A stretch of 64,000 bases of DNA from CAVXNB01 sp963763085 (GTDB lineage Bacteria > Actinomycetota > Acidimicrobiia > Acidimicrobiales > Bog-793): positions 62,001 to 126,000 of the forward strand of contig CAVXNB010000001.1 in the NCBI GenBank assembly GCA_963763085.1, in the 5' to 3' direction. A program made the position numbers and the translations under genes. The notes under the pieces were generated by a model. It was not told the origin of the DNA, ran no database searches, and saw only the letters and a list, made by a program, of their open reading frames with translations. Positions 37,265 to 45,866 of the stretch are shown piece after piece (position 1 is the first letter of the stretch; every line of letters begins with the position of its first letter).

Positions 37265-38966
37265 GCAGGATAAGCCGAATGCCCTTGCTAAAGCTCTCGC
37301 GGTGGGCGGAAGACCAGCGGCCGGACTTGTCGATGAATTCCTTAACAAGCTTGTCGACCGTCGACAATTTCTCAGCCGGGCAGCGATAATCGGCCTCTCG
37401 GCCTCAACAGCGAGCGTTCTCCTCGCTGCGTGCGGTTCCTCGACCTCAGCGTCGTCCGGTTCCACCTCGAGTACGCCGAAGCGTCCGCCGACGCACACGC
37501 TGAATTGGCGGCCCTCCTTGGACGTGCAGAACGTGGACCCGGCCATCCTGCCCGGCCTAGAAGACAACACCTACGCCGCGTGTCTCTTCGAAGGCCTCGT
37601 CGCGTACAAGCCTGACAGCGATGAGATCGTGAACTGTCTGGCCGAGACGTTCGAGCCCTCGGCTGACGGGTTGCAGTATCACTTCACGCTCAAGGAGGGC
37701 ATCCCTTTCCAGAAGGGCCACGGGGAAGTGCAGGCGAGCGACGTCAAGTACTCCTACGAACGTATTGCTGGGCTAACCAAGCCCAAACTCAATTCTCCCT
37801 ACCAGGGCGACTGGGCGGCGCTCGAGACCGTCCGCGTGGACAGCAAATACTCCGGGACGATCATTAACAAGGAGGTTTTCGCACCCACGGTGACCTCCAC
37901 CTTGGCCTCAGAGCTGAGCGGGTCCGTGCTGCCAGAGAAGGCAGTCGAGAAGTTGGGCAAGCAGTTCGGCACCAACCCTGCCGGGACTGGCCCGTACGAG
38001 TGGACATCCTGGATCCCGGGCCAAAAGCTCGTGATGACGAAGTTCGCCGATTACGGAGGTGCCAACAAGGCGTACGCCAACAAATTCCTGTTCGATGAGA
38101 TCAACGCGCTGCCGATCTCGAGTGATGACAGCGCTTACGCGGCTCTTCAGAACGGCGAGATCAACTTTTGCGAGCTAGGGACAGCGACCGTCAAGGATGC
38201 CCAGGATAACTCGGCAATCAATGTCTATTCAACACCGAGTGGGATCTACTATTTCATGGCAATGAATGTGACCGAACCCCCTCTCACGAACATCTGGCTC
38301 CGGAAGGCCATCCGGTCCGCGATCGACGTCCCCGGCATCATCGAGGACGGGTACCAGGGGTTGTACACGCGGACAAACGCCCTTATCCCCAAGAACATGC
38401 CGATTGGATACTGGGCGAACGCACCCCAGTACAACCAGAACATCCCTCTGGCAAAGTCGTACCTTCGCAAGAGCGGCTTGAAGAACGTCGAGCTGACACT
38501 CGCTGTCGACAACACCTCCGACGACGTCAGCGCCGCCGAGATCATCGCTTCCAACCTCGCCCAGATCGGGATCAAGGTCAATGTCCAGCCGGTTGATCCG
38601 GCGACGTTGCAGGACATACCTGGGCCGGGTGGCGGCGGAGCCCATGCACAGTTGGTCTACTTCTACTACAGCGCTTGGGCAGACCCGATCCAGTGGACCG
38701 AGTGGTGGACGTGTGCCCAGGTCGGCCTGTGGAACTGGGACCACTGGTGTGACCCGGAGTTCACGAGACTGACGAACGAGGCACTGCATACCACCGACAT
38801 CGCCGTGCGAACCGAGCTGTATGTTAAGGCGCAGCAGTTGTGGAACGCCGCCGCCGGCATGGTCTGGATCTGTGACTCGAAGGCCTATGTGGGCTGCCCG
38901 TCGTACATCAAGCCATCGTTCCAAGGACACGGAGGGCTGGTCATTTGGAACACCACTGCCACTTAG
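37230..38966 (+). CDS. Family 5 ABC substrate-binding lipoprotein with atypical N-terminus
   Basis: 578 residues. About 42 residues precede the twin-arginine motif DRRQFLSRAAIIG, and the lipobox LLAACGSS follows; Tat-exported lipoproteins normally start much closer to the motif. The mature protein shows family 5 landmarks (LFEGLVAY, FTLKEGIPFQKGHGEVQASDVKYSYERI, GTGPYEW). The first 12 residues echo the start of HyuA, and the DNA there is a near-repeat. No permease or ATPase gene is adjacent. It probably captures the pathway solute with a transporter encoded elsewhere. Confidence 0.8.
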   Translation: MNRAREVGVAVEQDKPNALAKALAVGGRPAAGLVDEFLNKLVDRRQFLSRAAIIGLSASTASVLLAACGSSTSASSGSTSSTPKRPPTHTLNWRPSLDVQNVDPAILPGLEDNTYAACLFEGLVAYKPDSDEIVNCLAETFEPSADGLQYHFTLKEGIPFQKGHGEVQASDVKYSYERIAGLTKPKLNSPYQGDWAALETVRVDSKYSGTIINKEVFAPTVTSTLASELSGSVLPEKAVEKLGKQFGTNPAGTGPYEWTSWIPGQKLVMTKFADYGGANKAYANKFLFDEINALPISSDDSAYAALQNGEINFCELGTATVKDAQDNSAINVYSTPSGIYYFMAMNVTEPPLTNIWLRKAIRSAIDVPGIIEDGYQGLYTRTNALIPKNMPIGYWANAPQYNQNIPLAKSYLRKSGLKNVELTLAVDNTSDDVSAAEIIASNLAQIGIKVNVQPVDPATLQDIPGPGGGGAHAQLVYFYYSAWADPIQWTEWWTCAQVGLWNWDHWCDPEFTRLTNEALHTTDIAVRTELYVKAQQLWNAAAGMVWICDSKAYVGCPSYIKPSFQGHGGLVIWNTTAT

Positions 38967-39030
38967 TGTCGAGCTTTGATGACGCATTCAGTAGCTCCTC
39001 GAACCGCACCATTAGCGAGGAGGTGGACAC

Positions 39031-39195
39031 CTAGGCCTCGACTGGGGCGCCGAGAATCCCTCCGTAGATAGCTTGCTGCTCGTCTGCGGAGAGCGTTGCC
39101 GAGGACCGGCGCTCGCGAAGCAGGGCCCGAGCAAGCTTCTCGCGTTCCAGTGGTAGCTTCTGGGCGAGATTTGTCGGCCCAGGGGGCTGGCAGAG
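39031..39195 (-). pseudogene. Possible 3' remnant of an unidentified gene
   Basis: A 54-codon open stretch between two stops encodes a charged helical tail (LEREKLARALLRERRSS, then LSADEQQAIYGGILGAPVEA). It has no ATG, GTG or TTG start. The composition looks like a real protein C-terminus rather than noise, but the family is not recognised and nothing upstream continues it. Confidence 0.3.
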
Positions 39196-39265
39196 TTATG
39201 GGGAGCGAATGCGACGAGCCGAGCAGGGTTTCGCGTCGTCCGCGACACGGCACCTGGAGCGCCAG

Positions 39266-41617
39266 ATGCAACGACGCAGACCACGGCTCGCCATCGGTGG
39301 CAGTCTGGCCCTCGTGCTAGCCGCGATCCCTGCGATTACGCCCCTGGCGGCCTCTGCGACCGGAGCCGGGGCCACCACCCGTGCGGGCAGTAACCCTTGC
39401 CCTACGGGAATGAGCCTGTCGAAGGGGTCCTGCACGGCGACGTTCTCCTACACGGGAAAGCTCCAGAAGTTCAAGGTTCCTGCTGGCGTGACGTCTCTCG
39501 TCGTGGTTGCGGGCGGAGGTATGGGCGGATCAACGAGCCCACAGGGCGGGCAGGGACCCGACGGCGGGTTCGGCGGTCAGGAAAAGGCGACCGTTTCCGT
39601 CGCGCCCGGCCAAACGCTCGACGTCGTGGTCGGCGGTCAGGGTGGCGACTCGACCTATCCGAACCTGCCCGATAAGCGGGGTGCGGGCGGCTACGGCGGA
39701 GGCGGGGAAGGCTCCTTCTACGGTGGAGGAGGCGGCGGCGGCTCGTTCCTGTACGGGCCGGGCAACAAGCTGCTCGTGGCCGCGGGCGGCGGCGGCGGCA
39801 ATGCCGGGTTCACTTTCGGGGGCTCCGGCGGGACCGGCGGCGGGACGGCCGGGGGCAAGGCGGGCGGCAACGGTGCCTCACCCATTACTCTGCCCGAGAA
39901 ACCGCTGGCGGGTGGAGGCGGCGGGGCGACGACTTCGAAGGCCGGCGCTGGCGGAGTTGGAGCCAAGAGCGCGCTTTGTGGAAGTGACGGCACGGCCGGC
40001 ACTCCGGGCACGGGCCGGACGACCTCACCTACCGCATTCGCGACCGGAGGGACCGGTGCCGACCCCACTCCGAACGCGTGCACCGGTTCGGAGTTCGGCG
40101 GAGGCGGAGGCGGTGGCGGTGGCTATTTCGCCGGCGGCGGAGGGGGATCCGGATACAACGGCGGGGGTGGCGGCGGCGGCGGGTCCGGGTACGCCGAGCT
40201 GTCGGCAACGAACGCCACATCGAGCACGAATACGACCAGCCAAGATGGCGCGGTGACCCTGACGCTCCCCACTTGCGAGACCCAGGCCGCGATCGGAGCG
40301 GGGGCATTCGCCGCCGCCTTCACATGCAAGCTGACGGCGCACTTCTGGGTGGAGACGGCTCGGCCAGTCTCCGGTCTGAGCCTGGACAGCGGAGTCGTCG
40401 GCTTCCTCAGCACCGACAGGATGCCGGAGTTCGGCACTGTCGACGGAGTCACGGTCCAGTTCGCGCAGCGCTGCCTCTCGGGGTGCACGAACATCGCCGT
40501 CCGATTCACCTATCCCGACGGCCGTCCGGCAGCGGACGCCGATATCACCGCCACCCTCGCCGGCCTCCGCTTCGCTTCGCCCGTGGAGATCGAACCGTCG
40601 AGCGCCGATCCCGGCTACATCTGCTATCTGGGCGGTGCCATCGGCTCGAGCTCATGCGGGACGACCGTCAAGACCACGACGGACGCCGACGGCGTGGCTT
40701 TGTTTCGCTATTGGGTTCCCGGGGCGGTGAATCCCGACCTCAACCTCTTCGACGGGCACCCGAATCCGAAGGAGACCCTCACCTTTGAAGCCACGAAGCA
40801 GCTTTCGTGCGTGGGGAGCTGCCTCTTCGCCTCAGGTTCGGGCCATCAGGTCTTTGACGTTCAGCCCTGGCTGTGGGTGAAGAAGAGCGCGGATATCTCC
40901 ACTCAGGAGATCGACGGATTGCGAGACGTGCTGAGCCACAACGCGATCAACAAGAAGAACGCAGTGTCTGAGGTGAAGAACATCCTGAAGGTGCTCGAGG
41001 GTGCGAAGGTGCTCACGAAAAATGTCGTTGCTGGGCTGAAAGGGATCTCGGACATCGCACTGTCGTCGCAGGTGGACGAGCTCATGCGGACCGATCCGGA
41101 CCTGGTGCTGCTCGACTGGCTCATGAACAAGTTCTCGATCGCCAGCCCGGGCCTGCTCTACCAGAATCTCGACCCAGGCGCTTGGGGCCACGAGCTCGGC
41201 AAGAACCTGATCCCGATCCTGAGTGGGAAGATCACCGGCAAGTTGAAGCTCCTGAAGAAGTACGAGGACAACATCAAGAATCTCATCACGACGACGTGGA
41301 ACAAGCTCATCCCCGACGCGTTCCAAGTTGAGGCCATTGCGTTGACGCAGAAGATCATCGACGAGTCGTTGCTCCCTCCTCGCACGACGGGGAAGGCCAC
41401 CTTGAGGCTGTTCGACGTGTCCCACTGCCGCGGCCAATGCCTGATCCTGCCGCTGCCCATTGCCCACGAGGATCTGTTTCTCGTGTTCAACGAGGACATC
41501 CAAGGCGGCAAGGGCACCTGGTCGTTCGAGTCCAAGGGACCACTCGGCTTCACGGCTCAGACTTGGGTGAGAGCGCAGTGCGGGCCTGGATTCGGCTGTT
41601 ACGCAAAGGTGTGGTGA
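39266..41617 (+). CDS. Secreted Gly-rich modular protein
   Basis: 783 residues from ATG 39266, which gives a compact signal peptide (QRRRPRLAIGGSLALVL); ATG 39209 would add 19 residues. A jelly-roll-like start (FSYTGKLQKFKVPAGVTSLVVVAGGG) runs into about 230 residues dominated by Gly runs. A Cys-containing beta-rich domain with an Ig-like TYPDGRPAADADITA segment follows, then about 200 residues of helical, Lys-rich sequence with no known signature. There is no anchor. The Gly-rich front resembles lectin- or biofilm-type surface proteins; the rest I do not recognise. Confidence 0.65.
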   Translation: MQRRRPRLAIGGSLALVLAAIPAITPLAASATGAGATTRAGSNPCPTGMSLSKGSCTATFSYTGKLQKFKVPAGVTSLVVVAGGGMGGSTSPQGGQGPDGGFGGQEKATVSVAPGQTLDVVVGGQGGDSTYPNLPDKRGAGGYGGGGEGSFYGGGGGGGSFLYGPGNKLLVAAGGGGGNAGFTFGGSGGTGGGTAGGKAGGNGASPITLPEKPLAGGGGGATTSKAGAGGVGAKSALCGSDGTAGTPGTGRTTSPTAFATGGTGADPTPNACTGSEFGGGGGGGGGYFAGGGGGSGYNGGGGGGGGSGYAELSATNATSSTNTTSQDGAVTLTLPTCETQAAIGAGAFAAAFTCKLTAHFWVETARPVSGLSLDSGVVGFLSTDRMPEFGTVDGVTVQFAQRCLSGCTNIAVRFTYPDGRPAADADITATLAGLRFASPVEIEPSSADPGYICYLGGAIGSSSCGTTVKTTTDADGVALFRYWVPGAVNPDLNLFDGHPNPKETLTFEATKQLSCVGSCLFASGSGHQVFDVQPWLWVKKSADISTQEIDGLRDVLSHNAINKKNAVSEVKNILKVLEGAKVLTKNVVAGLKGISDIALSSQVDELMRTDPDLVLLDWLMNKFSIASPGLLYQNLDPGAWGHELGKNLIPILSGKITGKLKLLKKYEDNIKNLITTTWNKLIPDAFQVEAIALTQKIIDESLLPPRTTGKATLRLFDVSHCRGQCLILPLPIAHEDLFLVFNEDIQGGKGTWSFESKGPLGFTAQTWVRAQCGPGFGCYAKVW

Positions 41618-41842
41618 CGTCCTGAACGATGGAGGTCGGGCCCCGCAAGGTGCGCACCTCCACTCCGGCCCGCTTGTGGCGATTATCGCTCACTTGAAGG
41701 CTGAGCAGCGGCGAGAGTTTGCTGGATGGGTCAGACTCTTTCGAAGGGCAGCGGCGTAGCGTTGCAGCATGTGTCGGATCGGTGTGCAAGCGACCTCCGA
41801 CGGGAGGTAACTGCGAAGTAGCAGGTCAATGGCATAAGATTT

Positions 41843-41916
41843 GCCCCCGTAGCTCAGTGGATCAGAGCAGCTGCCTTCTAAGCAGACGGTCGCAGGTTCG
41901 AGTCCTGCCGGGGGCG
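41843..41916 (+). tRNA. tRNA-Arg (TCT)
   Basis: Acceptor GCCCCCG/CGGGGGC, D-arm AGCTCAGTGGATCAGAGC, anticodon loop TTCTAAG (anticodon TCT) and T-arm GCAGGTTCGAGTCCTGC. CCA is not encoded. Confidence 0.95.
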
Positions 41917-41956
41917 CCGACCGGGGGCGCCGCGCTGCTGCTACTGCCGGGGGCGC
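41908..41956 (+). repeat. Three copies of the tRNA-Arg 3' terminus
   Basis: CCGGGGGCGC occurs at 41908, 41921 and 41947; the third copy is preceded by CTG as in the tRNA. Such partial tRNA ends can mark integration events, though slippage in a GC-rich stretch is also possible. Confidence 0.5.
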
Positions 41957-42121
41957 AGAATAAGCGCAGTTCCGGGGACGGTAGCTATCGACGAGGCCAA
42001 GTCGGTCGAAATAGTCACCGGCGTGACTGTGGGCCCAGCCGCCATCGCTGAATACGGCGCCGAGCGGCGCCAAGTTCGAGCTAGCACTCGACAGCGGAGT
42101 CCGGTGAGCGCTGCCACGACC

Positions 42122-43331
42122 TCAGCCCTCGAGCAATTTGTGGTCGTAGGGGTAGTTCGAGAGCCGCTCGGACCCTGTGTCGGTTATGAGCACCTGGTCC
42201 TCGAGCTTTACGCCGTAAGTGGCTCCGACTTCGCCCGTGTAGCACTCAAGACACAACACCATGCCTGGTTTGATCACGCCTTCGGGGAACTGGGCGACTC
42301 CTGCTTGGACGTCCACGGCGTGCGGGATCGTCGGGTCTTCGATCTCGAGACCGGAGCCATGCGCCAGGATGCTGTACCGCTGCTCGCGATAGCGCTCCGG
42401 GAGCCTTGGCACTGACCGTGCCCAGTCTTCGTAACTGAGCCCCGGCCTGAGTAGTTCTCTCATTTCACGCACGGCATCGCAGGCGGCGTGATACGCGTCG
42501 CGCTCGGCCAGCCGTCGGATGGTCACCGCAGAGAAACGTGCGGGAGACATCAATCACATAACCCTCGAACCCGTTGGCGTCGGTGTCGACACCGACGAGG
42601 TCGCCGGGCATGACCCTGTTGTCGTGTGCCTCGGACATCCACGGGTTCGTGTTTCGGCCAGCGGCAGTGAGGCGGGTGAACGGGGCTTCTCCCTGGTTGC
42701 GGTGCAAGGTGTTCGCGAGGACGGCGAACAGCTCGTACTCGCGGATCCCAGGTGAGATCGCAGCCTCGAGGTCCTGCAGCATCGCGTCACCGATCGCCCC
42801 GTTGAACTTCGCGAGGCCGATCTCGTCCTCTGTCTTGACCTCACGGGCGGCGAGTACGGCCGGGGTGCTGTCTTCGAGGCTGAACCCCTGACCCGACAGC
42901 GCGAGGATGTGGCGGACATCCAGCTGATCGACGGCGAGGCGCTCGTGGCGAGCCCCAATTTCGTCCAGCACCTCGCGAAGAGCAGTCACCCAACTTCGGG
43001 CATCTTGTGGCATCGGCCGGACCTGCTCGAGAAGCTTGAGTGACACATGAACCGACCCGGGATACTCGAACAGGACGGGGGATCCGTCTTGTGCAACGAC
43101 ACAGCACCTGGCTGACGCCGGCCCCGACCAGAGACCCATTACCTCGGTGCCGGTGGCGTAGCGGATGTTGGCCTGCTTGAAGAACAGGCCGACCGCAACG
43201 TCGTGAGCCCGCATCGAGTCCTGGAGGCGCTCGAGCCGCTCCCGCCGGAGTCGCTGGAAGTCGATCTCGTCACGCGTCGGAATCGGCGACGGAGAAGACC
43301 GCACCGAAGTCGCCTGTCGCTCACCGTCCAT
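42122..43331 (-). CDS. M24-family metallohydrolase, DddP-like metal pattern (+1 frameshift)
   Basis: A composite of about 402 residues. The N-terminal creatinase/prolidase domain (FFKQANIRYATGTEVMG) precedes the pita-bread domain. Metal residues are VDTDANGFEGYVIDVSRTF (Asp-x-Asp and an Asp ten residues later), His in LAHGSG, and two Glu fifteen apart in LCLECYTG and VKLEDQV. The extra Asp and the 2/10/15 spacing match what I recall of the DMSP lyase DddP; simple Xaa-Pro peptidases lack the extra Asp. The frame breaks at 42512-42513 (extra G in the gene sense). It could be a peptidase, a DMSP-type lyase or another C-N/C-S cleaving enzyme. Confidence 0.7.
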
Positions 43332-43759
43332 TTTCCAGCTCCTTTTTCAGGTCTCTTTCTCCAGGTCCAGAGCGCGGGTCACGCCACAGAGGTTCAAACT
43401 GCCACACGTCCCACGACTCGGCCAGCCCACTGGTCGGATCTCTCTGGGCCAGCCCGTCGTCACCGAGACCTCTGTAGTGGCGGCGATCTCAATCCAGGCC
43501 GAGCGCGTCGCGACAACAGGTTGGGCCCGCCCAGTGGCTCGGCGCGACCCATCAATGAACCCAACATTCCCGTCTCGTTCGGTCGCACACTGTCGGACGG
43601 CGTGTTGCCCCTTGGCGTGATCACGGGCCGTGACGAGCCAATACGCGACAACTTGCCACTCGTGGCCACCGAGTGCGGTGGACGATTCGGTGGTTTGCCC
43701 GTTGATGTGGACCGATCGAGCCCTGCCTCAAACCCCGCTGCGGTGAGGCTTGCTCTGAC
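43332..43759. other. Intergenic region, no gene supported
   Basis: 428 bases between the M24 gene start and the 3' end of a minus-strand secreted-protein gene. A plus-strand frame runs through to 43763 but has no start with an RBS and no recognisable pattern. Confidence 0.45.
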
Positions 43760-44296
43760 CTAATCCTGATTCGCGGTACAGCCGACCATCACGATGGTGC
43801 CAGTCCCGGCGTGTCCCGGATCGGGCTCGTAGCCAGGAGCTGGCTTGACCTCCGCGACGGCGACAACGTCACCGGTGATGAGTGAGCCTGACTTGACAAC
43901 GGTGCTGGTCACAATCACGCAAATCGGGCTACCTAGTGTTGCCGGAGGCGCCGAGCTGTTCCCGGGGTCGGCGGCGAACCACTCGCCGGTCAACACCCCG
44001 TCCGCCGTCGTCATAGTGCCGCCGTCCGCGTACCCCTTAAAACTGGCCGGTGCCTGGCCTCCACTCAAACTGTTGTTCTTTGCCCATTGAGCGCCCCAGA
44101 ACTGAACTGATGTCCCGATTGTCGGCGTCGGCACCCCATTCACGACGCCTGCGCTCAAGTCACCGACGACAAACATAGGGGGCCCTACGGTCCCGCTGTC
44201 GTCGGTGAGTGAGGGTGTCGCTGCCGGGCTCAGTACCAGGACCAGCCCACCTATGGCCAATAACAGGCCCACGACTCGTACCATTGACCTTTTCAT
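43760..44296 (-). CDS. Small secreted protein, unknown
   Basis: 178 residues. MKRSMVRVVGLLLAIGGLVLVLSPAA is a signal peptide or N-terminal anchor. The mature part is Gly/Thr/Val-rich with two Cys (SPICVIV near residue 128 and MVGCTA at the end) and reads as a beta-rich domain. A GGGAAGAG-type Shine-Dalgarno lies upstream. I recognise no family. The layout resembles the secreted protein at 53956 (signal, beta domain, two Cys), which may hint at a shared class of extracellular proteins. Confidence 0.55.
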   Translation of the reverse strand: MKRSMVRVVGLLLAIGGLVLVLSPAATPSLTDDSGTVGPPMFVVGDLSAGVVNGVPTPTIGTSVQFWGAQWAKNNSLSGGQAPASFKGYADGGTMTTADGVLTGEWFAADPGNSSAPPATLGSPICVIVTSTVVKSGSLITGDVVAVAEVKPAPGYEPDPGHAGTGTIVMVGCTANQD

Positions 44297-44747
44297 CTCT
44301 TCCCTTTCTCAGCGCGCACTACTTCAAGGGTGGAGAATGCCTGGTCGGCATACGCGTCGCCCGCACCGACATCCCTCCAGATTCGGTATCGGCGATTCAG
44401 GACGAAACTGAAGAGGCAACAAGGGACGCTCATGTGGGCGGCGCTTACAAGCGAGCAAGCGGCTGGCGGAGATCGCCCTGATCGGCGGTTGACGGGACGC
44501 CGCCCCTTCGCCCGGCGCCGCGGAGAACGACGAAGAAAGACAGAGCCGGGAGCAGGGACAGCTGACGAATCGCGGCAGCCCAGGGAGGAACCAAGGAGGC
44601 CGGCCGGCCCATGTGCTCTTCTTTCCGGCGCTAAGTCCGCTGTAACGCCGCAGGCGACTCGGACGATGGAGAGGGTTGAAGCTGCCGCGGCGATGTGTCG
44701 TAGCTGCTTGACGGGTCATCCCCCCAACGTCGAACCAAGGAGAAATC
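44297..44747. other. Intergenic region, no gene supported
   Basis: 451 bases between divergent secreted-protein genes. Overlapping frames on both strands are compositional; only the AAGGAG before 44748 is a clear signal. Confidence 0.5.
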
Positions 44748-45230
44748 ATGCACCGATTCGGAAGAGTCGCAGTGGCCGGGGTCCTATGCGGCAGCGCCGC
44801 TCTCGGAGTTGCAACAGTTGCCCAGGCGAGTCCCGGAAAGGGGCCAGGACACCAGAAGGCATTCAACGGCAACGCCCACCTGATCCACGTCGGGCTCAAC
44901 CCGGCAACCTGTGGGACCGTCCCGGGCACCAAGAGCGGCGAGGTCAACCTGCACAGCAACGCGACGCGCAACCGCTCGAGGGTCAACGTCTCTGTGCACG
45001 GTGCGATGCCGAACACGACCTATGTGGTCGACATTCGCTGTGTGGCCCAGATCGGGACGCTCAAGACCAATCGTGCCGGCAACGGTACGGCGCACATCAA
45101 GATCTCGGCCCCGCTGCCCACCGGACTACCGATGTACGTCGACATCTCGGTCCCAGGCGGCGGGGGCGGCACGGGTGGCTACGGTGACACCTTCATCGCT
45201 GGGCCGTTCAACCTCGGGGCGAAGAAGTAG
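44748..45230 (+). CDS. Small secreted protein, unknown
   Basis: 160 residues from ATG with AAGGAG six bases upstream. A signal peptide (residues 1-27, ending AQA) is followed by a beta-rich domain with a Cys pair (ATCGTV and IRCVAQIG), the phrase VHGAMPNTTYVVDI and a GGGGGTGG loop. The pattern resembles an Ig- or fibronectin-like extracellular domain. It ends 75 bases before the sigma-factor gene and could be under its control, which is conjecture. Confidence 0.6.
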   Translation: MHRFGRVAVAGVLCGSAALGVATVAQASPGKGPGHQKAFNGNAHLIHVGLNPATCGTVPGTKSGEVNLHSNATRNRSRVNVSVHGAMPNTTYVVDIRCVAQIGTLKTNRAGNGTAHIKISAPLPTGLPMYVDISVPGGGGGTGGYGDTFIAGPFNLGAKK

Positions 45231-45305
45231 GCGCATCCCCGAAGACCCTTCGGGCGCTGCTTGTTCGGACCGAGGTCTCACAGGTGGCATCCTGGCAATC
45301 ACCTC

Positions 45306-45866
45306 ATGACCCTAGGTGCGGACTTCGCGGCCACAATGGCCGACGCCAAGCTCGGCGACGAGCGGGCGATCGCCCGGCTCTATCGTGACGTCCACCCACG
45401 CCTGCTCGGCTACCTCGGTGCCAGGGCGCCTAGGGCGGCCGAGGACCTCGCTTCTGAGGTCTGGCTCGCCGTCGCCAAGGGACTGCCCCGGTTCGAAGGC
45501 GACGAGCCGGGGTGGTGGGCGTATCTGTTCACGATCGCCCGTCGCCAGGTCGCCGGCCACTGGCGCCAGGCCAAACGCCGGAGGACCGATGTGGTCGAGC
45601 CGCACGCGTTCTCGGACCGTCCTGGGTCGTGCGACGTCGAGAACGAGACCATCCAGGCGATCACGACCAGCAAGGCGGTCGAGCTCATCGTCGGCCACCT
45701 CTCGAAGGAACAGGCCGAGGTGGTGCTGCTGCGCCTGCTCGGGGGGCTCGAGGTCGAACAGGTGGCTCGGATCCTGAACAAGAAGCCGGGGACGATCCGG
45801 GTGCTGCAACACCGCGCCATCAAGAAGCTGGCAGCTCTGCTGCCCGGGCTGGCGGTGAGGTCATGA
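45306..45866 (+). CDS. ECF-type RNA polymerase sigma factor
   Basis: 186 residues from ATG. Region 2 (ARLYRDVHPRLLGYLG, EDLASEVWLAVAKGL, FTIARRQVAGHWRQAKRRR) recognises core polymerase and the -10 element. Region 4 (LSKEQAEVVLLRLLGGLEVEQVARILNKKPGTIRVLQHRAIKKL) recognises the -35 element. The spacer between them is short, as in ECF factors. The stop overlaps the next ATG (ATGA), the usual arrangement with a cognate membrane anti-sigma protein. Confidence 0.9.
   Translation: MTLGADFAATMADAKLGDERAIARLYRDVHPRLLGYLGARAPRAAEDLASEVWLAVAKGLPRFEGDEPGWWAYLFTIARRQVAGHWRQAKRRRTDVVEPHAFSDRPGSCDVENETIQAITTSKAVELIVGHLSKEQAEVVLLRLLGGLEVEQVARILNKKPGTIRVLQHRAIKKLAALLPGLAVRS

Noticed and set aside
41631..41661. 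GGAGGT/ACCTCC hairpin after the Gly-rich protein gene as a terminator
   Set aside because: Only six paired bases around a long loop and no T-run.
44324..45016. A 230-residue minus-strand frame across 44324-45016
   Set aside because: Overlaps the secreted-protein gene with a strong RBS and signal peptide; no domain and uneven composition.
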